From UBA6186 sp050012295 (lineage in GTDB: Bacteria > Pseudomonadota > Gammaproteobacteria > UBA6186 > Azoamicaceae), in contig JBEKHL010000022.1 in NCBI GenBank assembly GCA_050012295.1, positions 1 through 23,133 of the forward strand: DNA of 23,133 bases, written 5' to 3'. Positions 15,698 to 23,096 of this stretch are shown here, piece after piece. Both the position numbers and the translations under genes were made by a program. The notes below the pieces were generated by a model that worked only from the letters and a program-made list of their open reading frames with translations, was not told where the DNA came from and did no database searches. Numbering within the stretch: the first letter of the stretch is position 1; each line of letters begins with the position of its first letter.

Positions 15698-17170
15698 ATG
15701 CCTAATAACAATGTTTTAAATAAAACTATCGAAGAATTATCTGCTGGTTTAGCTAAAAAAGAATTTTCTAGTTTAGAATTAACTAATGCTTTCTTAGATA
15801 ATATTACAAAAACACAAAAAAAATTAAATTGTTTTATTACTATTACTAAAGAACTTGCTATAGAATCAGCTAAAAATGCCGACCTAATCTTAAGCAAAAA
15901 TAATAATTCATCCCCACTAACCGGGATCCCTATTGCTCACAAAGATATTTTTTGTACTAAAGGCATAAAAACTAGTTGTGGCTCTAAAATGCTAGATAAT
16001 TTTATTGCCCCTTACGATGCAACTATTGTTACTAAATTAAAAGAACAACATACGGTGTTATTAGGCAAAACCAATATGGACGAATTCGCCATGGGCGCTA
16101 GCAACGAAACTAGCTATTTTGGCCCTGTTGCTAACCCATGGGATGTTAATAAAGTAGCTGGTGGTTCCTCGGGTGGTTCAGCAGCTTGTGTAGCAGCCAG
16201 ACTATCGGTTGCAGCAACCGGTACAGATACCGGCGGATCTATTCGTCAACCTGCAGCCTTTTGCGGAGTAACCGGATTAAAGCCAACCTATGGTAGAATA
16301 TCTCGCTACGGCATGGTAGCCTTTGCTTCTAGCTTAGATCAAGCTGGACCAATTGCTAAGACCGCTAAAGATTGCGCCTTATTACTGCAGCATCTCGCTG
16401 GTTTCGATCCAAAAGATTCGACAAGTACCGATTTAGCCGTCCCAAATTATATAAAAACCATCGACAATAATCTTGCTGGACTAAAAATTGGCTGCCCAAA
16501 ACAATTTTTCGATAATACTTTAGATCCAAAAATTGCAGAGCTAATTAATAAAGCAATCGAAGAATATCAAAAATTAGGGTGCACTATAAAAACCATTGAT
16601 CTACCAACAGCTAAACTAGCTATTCCAACATACTATATTATAGCACCAGCAGAATGTTCTTCTAATTTAGCTAGGTACGATGGCGTACGATTTGGCTATC
16701 GTTGCGATAGCCCAACTAATTTAGACGATTTATACAAAAGATCTAGAGGCATAGGTTTTGGTAAAGAAGTTAAGCGTCGTATTTTAATTGGTACCTATGT
16801 ACTATCTGCTGGCTATTATGATGCTTACTACTTAAAAGCTCAAAAAGTTCGCCATTTAATGGCAAATGATTTTAAGGCCGCCTTTAAAGATATTGATTTA
16901 ATATTAACTCCAACTGCCCCAGAAGTAGCTTTTGGTTTTGGAGAAAAATCTACCGATCCAGTAAAAATGTATTTATCTGATCTTTATGTTTGTGGTGTTA
17001 ATTTGGCAGGGTTACCAGCAATATCTATTCCAACAGGTTTTGTTAATAACTTACCAGTAGGAATGCAATTAATAGGCAATTATTGGCAAGAAGCTTTAAT
17101 TTTAAATTGCGCACATAAATATCAACAAGTAACCGATTGGCACAAAAAAATTCCAGAGATAGCTATATGA
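15698..17170 (+). CDS. gatA: Asp/Glu-tRNA amidotransferase subunit A
   Basis: A 490-residue amidase-signature enzyme that releases ammonia from glutamine for GatB. The Ser-cisSer-Lys triad is visible as K82 (AHKDIF), S157 (GGSSGGSAA) and S181 (DTGGSIRQPA), with the family spacing of 75 and 24 residues. Other landmarks are GKTNMDEFAMG, the FCGVTGLKPTYGRISRYGM stretch, and LAGLPAISIPTGF near the C-terminus. The length is standard. With GatB and GatC it converts Glu-tRNA(Gln) to Gln-tRNA(Gln) and Asp-tRNA(Asn) to Asn-tRNA(Asn). Its stop overlaps the gatB start by 4 bases (ATGA), so translation is coupled. Confidence 0.97.
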   Translation: MPNNNVLNKTIEELSAGLAKKEFSSLELTNAFLDNITKTQKKLNCFITITKELAIESAKNADLILSKNNNSSPLTGIPIAHKDIFCTKGIKTSCGSKMLDNFIAPYDATIVTKLKEQHTVLLGKTNMDEFAMGASNETSYFGPVANPWDVNKVAGGSSGGSAACVAARLSVAATGTDTGGSIRQPAAFCGVTGLKPTYGRISRYGMVAFASSLDQAGPIAKTAKDCALLLQHLAGFDPKDSTSTDLAVPNYIKTIDNNLAGLKIGCPKQFFDNTLDPKIAELINKAIEEYQKLGCTIKTIDLPTAKLAIPTYYIIAPAECSSNLARYDGVRFGYRCDSPTNLDDLYKRSRGIGFGKEVKRRILIGTYVLSAGYYDAYYLKAQKVRHLMANDFKAAFKDIDLILTPTAPEVAFGFGEKSTDPVKMYLSDLYVCGVNLAGLPAISIPTGFVNNLPVGMQLIGNYWQEALILNCAHKYQQVTDWHKKIPEIAI

Positions 17171-18627
17171 AAAACATAGATAATAATTGGGAAGCAGTTA
17201 TTGGTTTAGAAGTACATGCTCAACTAACTACCAAATCAAAAATTTTTTCTGGGGCTGCTACTAATTATGGCGCCGAACCAAATACCCAAGCTTGCGCTAT
17301 AGATTTAGGCTTACCAGGAGTACTCCCTGTTTTAAATATAGAGGTTGTAACTATGGCGGTAAAATTTGGCTTAGCAATCTCTGCTCAAATTTCTACTAAA
17401 TCTGTATTTGCTAGAAAAAATTATTTTTATCCAGATTTACCAAAAGGTTATCAAATCAGCCAATACGAAGAACCCATAGTTACTAACGGATCTTTAGATA
17501 TCGTAACTCTGGATCAACCAAAAACCATTCGAATCCAACGAGCCCATTTAGAAGAAGATGCTGGCAAATCGTTACACGAAGATTTCCATGGTTATACGGG
17601 AGTAGATTTAAATCGTGCTGGCACTCCCCTATTAGAAATTGTTTCTGAACCAGATTTAAGATCTGCTCAAGAAGCTGTTAGCTATTTAAAAGCTTTACAT
17701 TCTTTAGTTAAATATTTAGACATTTGCGACGGCAATATGCAAGAAGGCTCTTTTCGCTGCGATGCAAACATATCGGTTCGCCCCAAAAACAGTACTACTT
17801 TTGGTACTAGAGTAGAAGTTAAAAATCTTAATTCGTTTAAATTTATAGAAAAAGCAATTAATTACGAAATCAACAGACAAATTACTGCGATAACAAATGG
17901 TGAAAAAATTTTACAAGAAACCAGATTATACGATGTAAATAATAATATTACTAAAGTAATGCGTTCTAAAGAAGAAGCAAATGATTACCGATATTTTCCG
18001 GATCCAGATTTATTACCAGTTTATTTAGAACAAGAATTTATTAATAATATTAAGAAAAATTTACCAGAATTAGCACCACAAAAGTCTCTGCGTTTTCAAC
18101 AACAATACAATTTATCTGCATACGAAGCAAACCTCTTAACTGCTAGCCGAGATTTAGCAATATTTTACGAAAACACTATAAGCTATGCTAAGGCTAATAA
18201 TAATTTAAACTTAACAAAATTAACTGCTAATTGGATTATTGGCGAATTACTTGCAGCTTTAAATAAACACGATCTAGAACTTAATAAATCTCCTATTACT
18301 CCAGAAATTTTAGCTAAATTAATTATTCGTATTGCCGATAATACTATTTCCGGCAAAATTGCTAAACAAATTTTTGAGATTGCCTGGAATACTCCTAACG
18401 ATCCAGATCTTATTATTCAACAACATAGTTTAGTACAATTAACCGATCACTCTGCTATAGAAAAATTAATTGATCAAATAATAACTGATTTCCCTAAACA
18501 AGTTGCTGAATATAAAAATGGTAAAGAACAACTATTTGGATTTTTTGTCGGCCAAATCATGAAAGTAAGCAAAGGCAAAGCTAATCCAGATCTAGTAAAT
18601 CAGCTATTAAAACAAAAATTACAATAA
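17167..18627 (+). CDS. gatB: Asp/Glu-tRNA amidotransferase subunit B
   Basis: A 486-residue kinase/amidotransferase subunit that activates the misacylated Asp or Glu on tRNA with ATP and transfers ammonia to it. Landmarks are WEAVIGLEVHAQLTT at the start, LPGVLPVLN, the RKNYFYPDLPKGYQISQYE signature at about residues 83-101, HLEEDAGKSLHE, GTPLLEIVSEPD and RVEVKNLNSF. The helical YqeY-type tRNA-binding tail occupies about residues 335-484. I chose the ATG at 17167, which overlaps the gatA stop; an in-frame start 30 bases upstream lies inside gatA. A gap of 114 bases with new promoter signals follows, so the operon probably ends here. Confidence 0.97.
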   Translation: MKNIDNNWEAVIGLEVHAQLTTKSKIFSGAATNYGAEPNTQACAIDLGLPGVLPVLNIEVVTMAVKFGLAISAQISTKSVFARKNYFYPDLPKGYQISQYEEPIVTNGSLDIVTLDQPKTIRIQRAHLEEDAGKSLHEDFHGYTGVDLNRAGTPLLEIVSEPDLRSAQEAVSYLKALHSLVKYLDICDGNMQEGSFRCDANISVRPKNSTTFGTRVEVKNLNSFKFIEKAINYEINRQITAITNGEKILQETRLYDVNNNITKVMRSKEEANDYRYFPDPDLLPVYLEQEFINNIKKNLPELAPQKSLRFQQQYNLSAYEANLLTASRDLAIFYENTISYAKANNNLNLTKLTANWIIGELLAALNKHDLELNKSPITPEILAKLIIRIADNTISGKIAKQIFEIAWNTPNDPDLIIQQHSLVQLTDHSAIEKLIDQIITDFPKQVAEYKNGKEQLFGFFVGQIMKVSKGKANPDLVNQLLKQKLQ

Positions 18628-18659
18628 TAACGTGTACATACATACTTTATAATAAATAA

Positions 18660-18690
18660 AATAGACAAAAGTTTATCTATTACATATACT
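18660..18690 (+). promoter_or_regulatory. Promoter overlapped by a dyad, ahead of the ABC importer operon
   Basis: TAGACA at 18662-18667 and TATACT at 18685-18690 are 17 bases apart, a good sigma-70 match. A 22-bp dyad covers the -35 box and most of the spacer: AATAGA (18660-18665) and TCTATT (18676-18681), with inner AAA and TTT also paired. A repressor bound here would block RNA polymerase. The TrpR/YerC-family protein two genes down is the obvious candidate, although the arms do not match the palindrome in front of that gene. Confidence 0.5.
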
Positions 18691-18741
18691 AAAAAAATAA
18701 TTTATTTATATTTTTTTATTTTAAATTTAAGGGGAAATTTT

Positions 18742-18879
18742 ATGTCTAATCAAAATTTATATTATGGGTATCGATTTAGTAACTATACAACTTTTTTAAT
18801 TGGTATTAATAATTCACAAATTAAACTATTGGAGACTAAATCATGTGTAATAAATCGAACACCCACCAATCTAACGTAA
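18742..18879 (+). CDS. Possible Tyr/Phe-rich leader peptide of the importer operon
   Basis: A 45-residue ORF with a strong ribosome binding site (AAGGGG at 18729-18734) and ATG start. It begins MSNQNLYYGYRFSNYTTF, with four Tyr and two Phe within residues 7-18. It overlaps the first 37 bases of the substrate-binding protein gene in another frame. A cluster of aromatic codons early in a leader, before an importer of the TrpX class, suggests translation-based sensing of Tyr or Phe supply. I do not see a clear terminator/antiterminator pair, so control could be by coupling or by ribosome stalling near the trpX ribosome binding site (GGAG at 18831-18834). A chance ORF or a small real protein is possible. 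Confidence 0.45.
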   Translation: MSNQNLYYGYRFSNYTTFLIGINNSQIKLLETKSCVINRTPTNLT

Positions 18880-19898
18880 TACTCAGCCTTAGAATTAAGA
18901 CTCTTTCTTGTATTTTTTCCTTCATTTTAAGCTGTACTCTTCTCCTCTACCTTAAACCCATTATTGCCGCCGAGTCGGATCCTCAGATTAAACGTATTGG
19001 TATTAGCCAAATTGTCGAACATCCTGCTTTAGATGCAGTACGACAAAAAATGTTAGCTTCGTTAAAAGAACAGGGTTTCGAGGCAGGCAAAAATTTAAAT
19101 GTTGTGTATGAAAATGCACAAGGAAATATGATCACATCGACCCAGATTGCAAGTAAGCTATTACATGCTAATTTTGATCTTGTAGTAGGTATTTCTACCC
19201 CATCCGCTCAAACTTTATTTTATGAAGCTAAAAAATTCGAAAATAAAACTCCTATCGTCTTTACTGCAGTAAGTGATCCTGCAGCTGCAAAATTAGAGTC
19301 TGATAAAGGGTATCCAATTACCGGAATAACCGACACAGCAAATTTAGAAGGTCTGTTAGAACTTATAAAAGCTATGATGCCTAAATTAAAAACTTTGGGT
19401 TTAATGTATAATCCAGCAGAAGCAAATTCTGTGTCTACTATTAACCGTTTAACAAAACTATTAAAAGAACGTAATATTGAGTTTGTTGAGGTTACTGTCA
19501 ATAAAACTCAAGATGTAGCTCAAGCAACCAAAAGTTTAATTGGTAAAGTAGACGCACTTTACTTTCCTCAAGATAATACGGTAGTTGCGGCTATTCCAAT
19601 GGTGGTACGTATAGCTACACAAGCTTCCCCATTACTTCCTGTGGTATTACCTATTTTTACTAATGATCCGATATTAGTAAAAAAAGGGATTTTAGCGGCG
19701 GTTGGTTATGACTATGAAGACATGGGAAAAGAAACTGGCCAAGTAGTTGCTAGAATACTAAAAGGCGAGCCAGCACAACAAATTGCTATACATAATCCTT
19801 CAGAATTAAAGGCGGTAATTAATGCTTCTTTAGCTAATAAATTAGGGTTTGCCGTACCTAAAAAATTAAAACATTCTAAAGTTCAATTTGTTGAATAA
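18843..19898 (+). CDS. ABC importer substrate-binding protein 1 (TrpX family)
   Basis: A 351-residue periplasmic binding protein of the ABC_sub_bind family (TrpX-like). A hydrophobic signal segment spans about residues 20-43, with cleavage probable after PIIAA. The mature protein has the family pattern: RIGISQIVEHPALDAVRQKM, ANFDLVVGISTPSAQTL, IVFTAVSDPAAAKL, LGLMYNPAEANSVSTINRL, ALYFPQDNTVVAAI, and AAVGYDYEDMGKETGQV before the end. Characterised relatives bind Trp, and solved homologs hold Trp or Phe, so an aromatic amino acid is the likely ligand. The start has GGAG 8 bases upstream. A repressor gene follows, then a second binding protein, permease and ATPase. The long Lys/Ser-rich N-terminus before the hydrophobic core is slightly unusual for a signal peptide. 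Confidence 0.85.
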   Translation: MCNKSNTHQSNVILSLRIKTLSCIFSFILSCTLLLYLKPIIAAESDPQIKRIGISQIVEHPALDAVRQKMLASLKEQGFEAGKNLNVVYENAQGNMITSTQIASKLLHANFDLVVGISTPSAQTLFYEAKKFENKTPIVFTAVSDPAAAKLESDKGYPITGITDTANLEGLLELIKAMMPKLKTLGLMYNPAEANSVSTINRLTKLLKERNIEFVEVTVNKTQDVAQATKSLIGKVDALYFPQDNTVVAAIPMVVRIATQASPLLPVVLPIFTNDPILVKKGILAAVGYDYEDMGKETGQVVARILKGEPAQQIAIHNPSELKAVINASLANKLGFAVPKKLKHSKVQFVE

Positions 19899-19926
19899 CA
19901 TATAAATCACGCTTGTATTTTTTTAA

Positions 19927-19960
19927 GTATTACTGTACTATCATATTAGCACAGTAATAC
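19927..19960 (+). promoter_or_regulatory. TrpR-operator-like palindrome inside a larger inverted repeat
   Basis: GTATTACTGT (19927-19936) and ACAGTAATAC (19951-19960) are exact complements. Inside, CTA (19938-19940) pairs with TAG (19947-19949). The central 18 bases (19935-19952), GTACTATCATATTAGCAC, match 12 of 18 positions of the E. coli trp operator symmetry consensus GTACTAGTTAACTAGTAC, including both outer half-sites apart from one base. It ends 21 bases before the ATG of the TrpR/YerC-family gene. No T run follows, so it is a better operator than terminator. Confidence 0.6.
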
Positions 19961-19981
19961 AATGTGTTTAATGGAATAGTT

Positions 19982-20281
19982 ATGACCAAAACAGAAACTT
20001 CTTTATATCAAGCTATACTACAGCTAAAAACGTCCAAAGAGTGTGCAGCTTTTTTTCATGATCTATGTACCCCGGCAGAAATAACAGCTATGAGTGAAAG
20101 GTGGCGAGTTGCTCAATTGTTGGATCAAGAACGATTGTCGTATAGAGAGATCTACCAAAAAACTAAAATTAGTTTAGCAACCATCGGACGAGTTGCTAGG
20201 TTTTTAACCAAAGAATCTTACCATGGTTATCGCCTTATTCTCGATAGATTAACAAAAGGGTATACACATGCAGAAAAATAA
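19982..20281 (+). CDS. TrpR/YerC-family transcriptional repressor
   Basis: A 99-residue protein of the TrpR-like YerC/YecD family, close in length to E. coli TrpR (108). Signature stretches are LCTPAEITAMSERWRVAQLL (residues 28-47) and the helix-turn-helix LSYREIYQKTKISLATIGRV (52-71), followed by ARFL and GYRLILDRL. TrpR binds Trp and then DNA; YerC-type relatives lack proof of Trp binding. The start is the ATG at 19982; an in-frame GTG at 19964 would add six residues. The gene lies between two binding-protein genes of the same importer and overlaps the second by 14 bases, so it is inside the operon it probably controls. The operator-like palindrome just upstream supports autoregulation. Confidence 0.88.
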   Translation: MTKTETSLYQAILQLKTSKECAAFFHDLCTPAEITAMSERWRVAQLLDQERLSYREIYQKTKISLATIGRVARFLTKESYHGYRLILDRLTKGYTHAEK

Positions 20282-21215
20282 TCTGTTATCTAAATTTAAC
20301 TTGTTTTTATTAACTACTATAGTTTGCTTATCAATAAATATTTGTCTAGCCACCAATAAAAATCCTTCAAAAAAATTAGTAACAATTATCCAAATTGTTG
20401 AGCATCCTGCATTAAATATAACTAGACAAGGTATTATAGATGAATTAAAAAATAGTAAAGTTACTATTGAATTTCAATCTGCACAAGACAATAACGCCTT
20501 GGCAACTCAAATTGCTCAAAAGTTTATTAGTTCTTCGCCAGATGTCTTAGTTGGTATTGGCACCAGCGCTACACAATCTTTAATAGCTGCTAATAAACAC
20601 CATCAATTTCCTATAGTATTTAGTTCTGTTACCGATCCTAAGAATGCTAAAATTGTTGATAATCTTAATGCTCCGGAAGGGATGGTAACTGGAGTTTCTA
20701 ATTTTATAGAACCTGGACTTCAATTTGATTTATTTAAAAAAATAATACCTAATCTTGTTAATCTTGGTATTATTTATAATCCAGGAGATTCTAATTCAGT
20801 AATTTTAATTGAAATCATGAAAAAAATTGCACCTCAAAAAAAATTGAACCTTATATTCGCTACAGTTAATAACAGCGCTGGTATTGCTGCAGCTACTCAT
20901 AAACTTATTCCAGAAGTTCAAGCAATTTTTATCAATAATGATAATACCTCATTATCTGCATTTGCTTCTATTGTAAGTATTAGCAATAAACATAAAATTC
21001 CAGTTTTTTGTAGCGATACTGATACAATCGCACAAGGAGCGTTAGCAGCTTTAGGCGCTAATCAATACGAGGTAGGAAAACAAACTGGTAAGCTTATTCT
21101 TAAAATTCTTAATGGGGAAAATCCTCATCAACTTCCGGTAGTTTTCCCCACAGAAATGGATACAAAAATAAATTTAGAACAGGCTGCTAAACTTGGAATT
21201 AATATTCCAAAATAA
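20268..21215 (+). CDS. ABC importer substrate-binding protein 2 (TrpX family)
   Basis: A 315-residue paralog of the first binding protein, with a clear signal peptide (about residues 1-28, cleavage near CLA). Matching stretches are IIQIVEHPALNITRQGI, SPDVLVGIGTSATQSLIAA, IVFSSVTDPKNAKI, LGIIYNPGDSNSV, AIFINNDNTSLSAF and GALAALGANQYEVGKQTGKL. The two proteins are clearly homologous but well diverged, so the duplication is not recent and ligand preference may differ. The ATG lies inside the end of the repressor gene, with GGG 7 bases upstream, so translation is likely coupled. The permease follows after 30 bases. Confidence 0.87.
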   Translation: MQKNNLLSKFNLFLLTTIVCLSINICLATNKNPSKKLVTIIQIVEHPALNITRQGIIDELKNSKVTIEFQSAQDNNALATQIAQKFISSSPDVLVGIGTSATQSLIAANKHHQFPIVFSSVTDPKNAKIVDNLNAPEGMVTGVSNFIEPGLQFDLFKKIIPNLVNLGIIYNPGDSNSVILIEIMKKIAPQKKLNLIFATVNNSAGIAAATHKLIPEVQAIFINNDNTSLSAFASIVSISNKHKIPVFCSDTDTIAQGALAALGANQYEVGKQTGKLILKILNGENPHQLPVVFPTEMDTKINLEQAAKLGINIPK

Positions 21216-21245
21216 ATATTATTTAAAATGGAGATAATTATAGCT

Positions 21246-22136
21246 ATGAATACTATTCAATTTTTAGGCGCACTAGAATTGGGATTATTATATGCGTTAG
21301 TTACACTAGGGATTTATATTACCTTTCGTGCTATTAATTTTCCTGATCTAACAGTAGATGGTACTTTTCCGCTAGGAGCGGCTGTTGCTGCCTCACTAAT
21401 TATTAATGATATTAATCCATATATTGCTACAGCTTGCGCTATGTTTGCTGGTGCAACAGCAGGATTTATAACTGGTTATTTACATGTTAGATGGAAAATT
21501 CTTGGTCTACTAGCAGGCATTTTAACCATGACAGCTCTTTATTCCATTAACCTTCGGATTATGGGAAGACCTAATATTGCTATTTTATCCGAAACTACGG
21601 TTTTTACTTTTTTCCAAGACAATCATTCTATTTTATTTATGATTGCTATTATTATCTTTTTTACAGTCGCTTTACTATACAGATTTATGGCAAGTCAACT
21701 CGGATTAGCTTTAAGAGCGATCGGAATTAACCCCAAAGTTAGCCCTTCTTATGGTATTAATGCGGGTAGAATGACTTTGCTTGGGCTTGCTTTAAGTAAT
21801 GCTTTAGTAGCATTAGCAGGAGCATTATTTGCCCAAGCTTATGGTTTCGCTGATATTTCTATGGGAACAGGCACTTTAATTACTGGACTTGCTTCTGTTA
21901 TTGTTGGAGAAAGTATATTTCATAAACACCATATTTTAATAATATTAATTAGCTGTGTCTTAGGATCGATAATGTACAGAATTGTAATTGCCTTAGCTTT
22001 AAATGCTCAAATCGCAGGTCTGCAAGCATCTGATCTAAACCTTATTACTGCAATATTGGTTGTTTTTGCTATGCTAATGCCACAAATTCGTCAAAAAATC
22101 TGTATTAAATCCATTACATCTAGGTTAAAAATATGA
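21246..22136 (+). CDS. ABC importer permease (TrpY family)
   Basis: A 296-residue inner-membrane protein of the branched-chain amino acid/TrpY-like permease class, with about eight hydrophobic segments. Landmarks are LGIYITFRAINFPDLTVDGTFPLGAAVAA at the start, LLAGILTMTALYSINLRIMGRPN, and the coupling-loop region SQLGLALRAIGINPKVSPSYGIN, which would dock on the ATPase. The next helix pair contains SNALVALAGALFAQAYGFADISMGTGTLITGLASVIVGE. I chose the ATG at 21246 because GGAG lies ahead of it (21230-21233); an ATG at 21228 overlaps that site and has none of its own. One permease for two binding proteins means it either forms a homodimer served by both, or one binding protein has another role. 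It overlaps the ATPase start by 4 bases. Confidence 0.85.
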   Translation: MNTIQFLGALELGLLYALVTLGIYITFRAINFPDLTVDGTFPLGAAVAASLIINDINPYIATACAMFAGATAGFITGYLHVRWKILGLLAGILTMTALYSINLRIMGRPNIAILSETTVFTFFQDNHSILFMIAIIIFFTVALLYRFMASQLGLALRAIGINPKVSPSYGINAGRMTLLGLALSNALVALAGALFAQAYGFADISMGTGTLITGLASVIVGESIFHKHHILIILISCVLGSIMYRIVIALALNAQIAGLQASDLNLITAILVVFAMLMPQIRQKICIKSITSRLKI

Positions 22137-22879
22137 TTAGTTTAAATAATATTTCAGTTACTTTTAATAAAGGTACACCATTACAAAATCGAGTGTTTCA
22201 CCAATTAAACTTAAAAATTAATTCCGGAGAATTTGTAACAGTAATTGGCGGCAATGGTGCCGGCAAATCCGCCTTAATGAATCTATTATCAGGAGAAACG
22301 CCTGTTGATGAAGGCAGCATTATTTTAGATAATACTAATGTAACTAATTGGGTAGTGTACGAAAGATCGCAATTAATCAGTCGAGTTTTTCAAGATCCAT
22401 TGTTAGGCAGTTATGCCGAATTAACTATTGAAGAAAACCTAAGTCTCGCTTATAGCCGAGGGAAAAGACGTTCTCTTAAAATAGCGCTTAATAACAATTT
22501 ACGAGCACACTTTAAAGAAAGACTGTGCGATATCGGGATCGGTCTAGAAAATCGCTTTACTGATAAAATAGGGTTACTCTCTGGTGGGCAACGCCAGGCC
22601 GTTAGTCTTATTATGGCTACTTTACAACCGTCCAAAATATTGTTACTAGACGAACATACTGCAGCATTAGATCCTAAAATGGAACGATTAATACTAGAAT
22701 TAACCCAAAAATTAATTAATGAAAAACAATTAACTGCATTAATGATCACTCATTGCATGTCTCAAGCACTTGAATTCGGTACAAGAACCTTAGTTATGCA
22801 TCAAGGAAAAATCGTTCGTGATTTAAATAACCAAGAACGACAATCTTTACAAGCAAGTGATTTAATGGGATTTTTTTAA
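22133..22879 (+). CDS. ABC importer ATPase (TrpZ family)
   Basis: A 248-residue ABC ATPase that powers the importer. Motifs in order: Walker A GGNGAGKSA (K45), Q-loop Q87 (FQDP), signature LSGGQRQAV (149-157), Walker B ILLLDE (E174), and H-loop H207 (MITHCM). Full-length for the family. The start ATGA overlaps the permease stop. It is the last gene of the operon; no clear terminator follows in the remaining 254 bases. Confidence 0.9.
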   Translation: MISLNNISVTFNKGTPLQNRVFHQLNLKINSGEFVTVIGGNGAGKSALMNLLSGETPVDEGSIILDNTNVTNWVVYERSQLISRVFQDPLLGSYAELTIEENLSLAYSRGKRRSLKIALNNNLRAHFKERLCDIGIGLENRFTDKIGLLSGGQRQAVSLIMATLQPSKILLLDEHTAALDPKMERLILELTQKLINEKQLTALMITHCMSQALEFGTRTLVMHQGKIVRDLNNQERQSLQASDLMGFF

Positions 22880-22892
22880 TGCGTTTAAAATT

Positions 22893-23096
22893 TTAATCAT
22901 AATTTTGCATAAAACTGTCAAAAAATGTTGCGTATCCGTAGAGGGTTATATTGCCTTACTGATAAAACAAATTATTTAAAGAAACCAAACCCATACGAGT
23001 TAGCCCAGTATATTCTTGACTTCGGAACTTTTTTTCAAAAAAATCAATAACGACGGGCTTTTTTTCAATCCGCGAGGCTCTACAAAATTTATAAGT
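22893..23096 (-). pseudogene. Possible decayed gene or repeat element at the window end
   Basis: On the minus strand a frame is open from 23096 to a TAA at 22956-22958 (46 residues, including SRIEKKPVVIDFFEKKFRSQ and EYTGLTRMGLVSLNNLFYQ). It continues in the same frame as GNITLYGYATFFDSFMQNYD to a second TAA at 22893-22895. It has no good start codon and no ribosome binding site. Base composition is richer in GC than in neighbouring gaps. I do not recognise the family with confidence. It may be the remnant of a mobile element or a dispersed repeat, or the plus strand may encode an RNA. The rest of 22880-23133 shows nothing else I can support. Confidence 0.3.

Noticed and set aside
18697..18842. 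T-box or other known riboswitch before the importer operon
   Set aside because: I could not find the T-box sequence or any conserved riboswitch core, and the stretch is mostly A/T with an ORF.
19927..19960. The inverted repeat as a rho-independent terminator of binding protein 1
   Set aside because: No U tract follows the second arm, and the core matches the trp operator pattern better.
23002..23065. AGCCC...GGGCT followed by seven T as an intrinsic terminator
   Set aside because: The stem is only 5 bp with a 48-base loop, so it is not a credible terminator alone; kept only as a remark in the findings.
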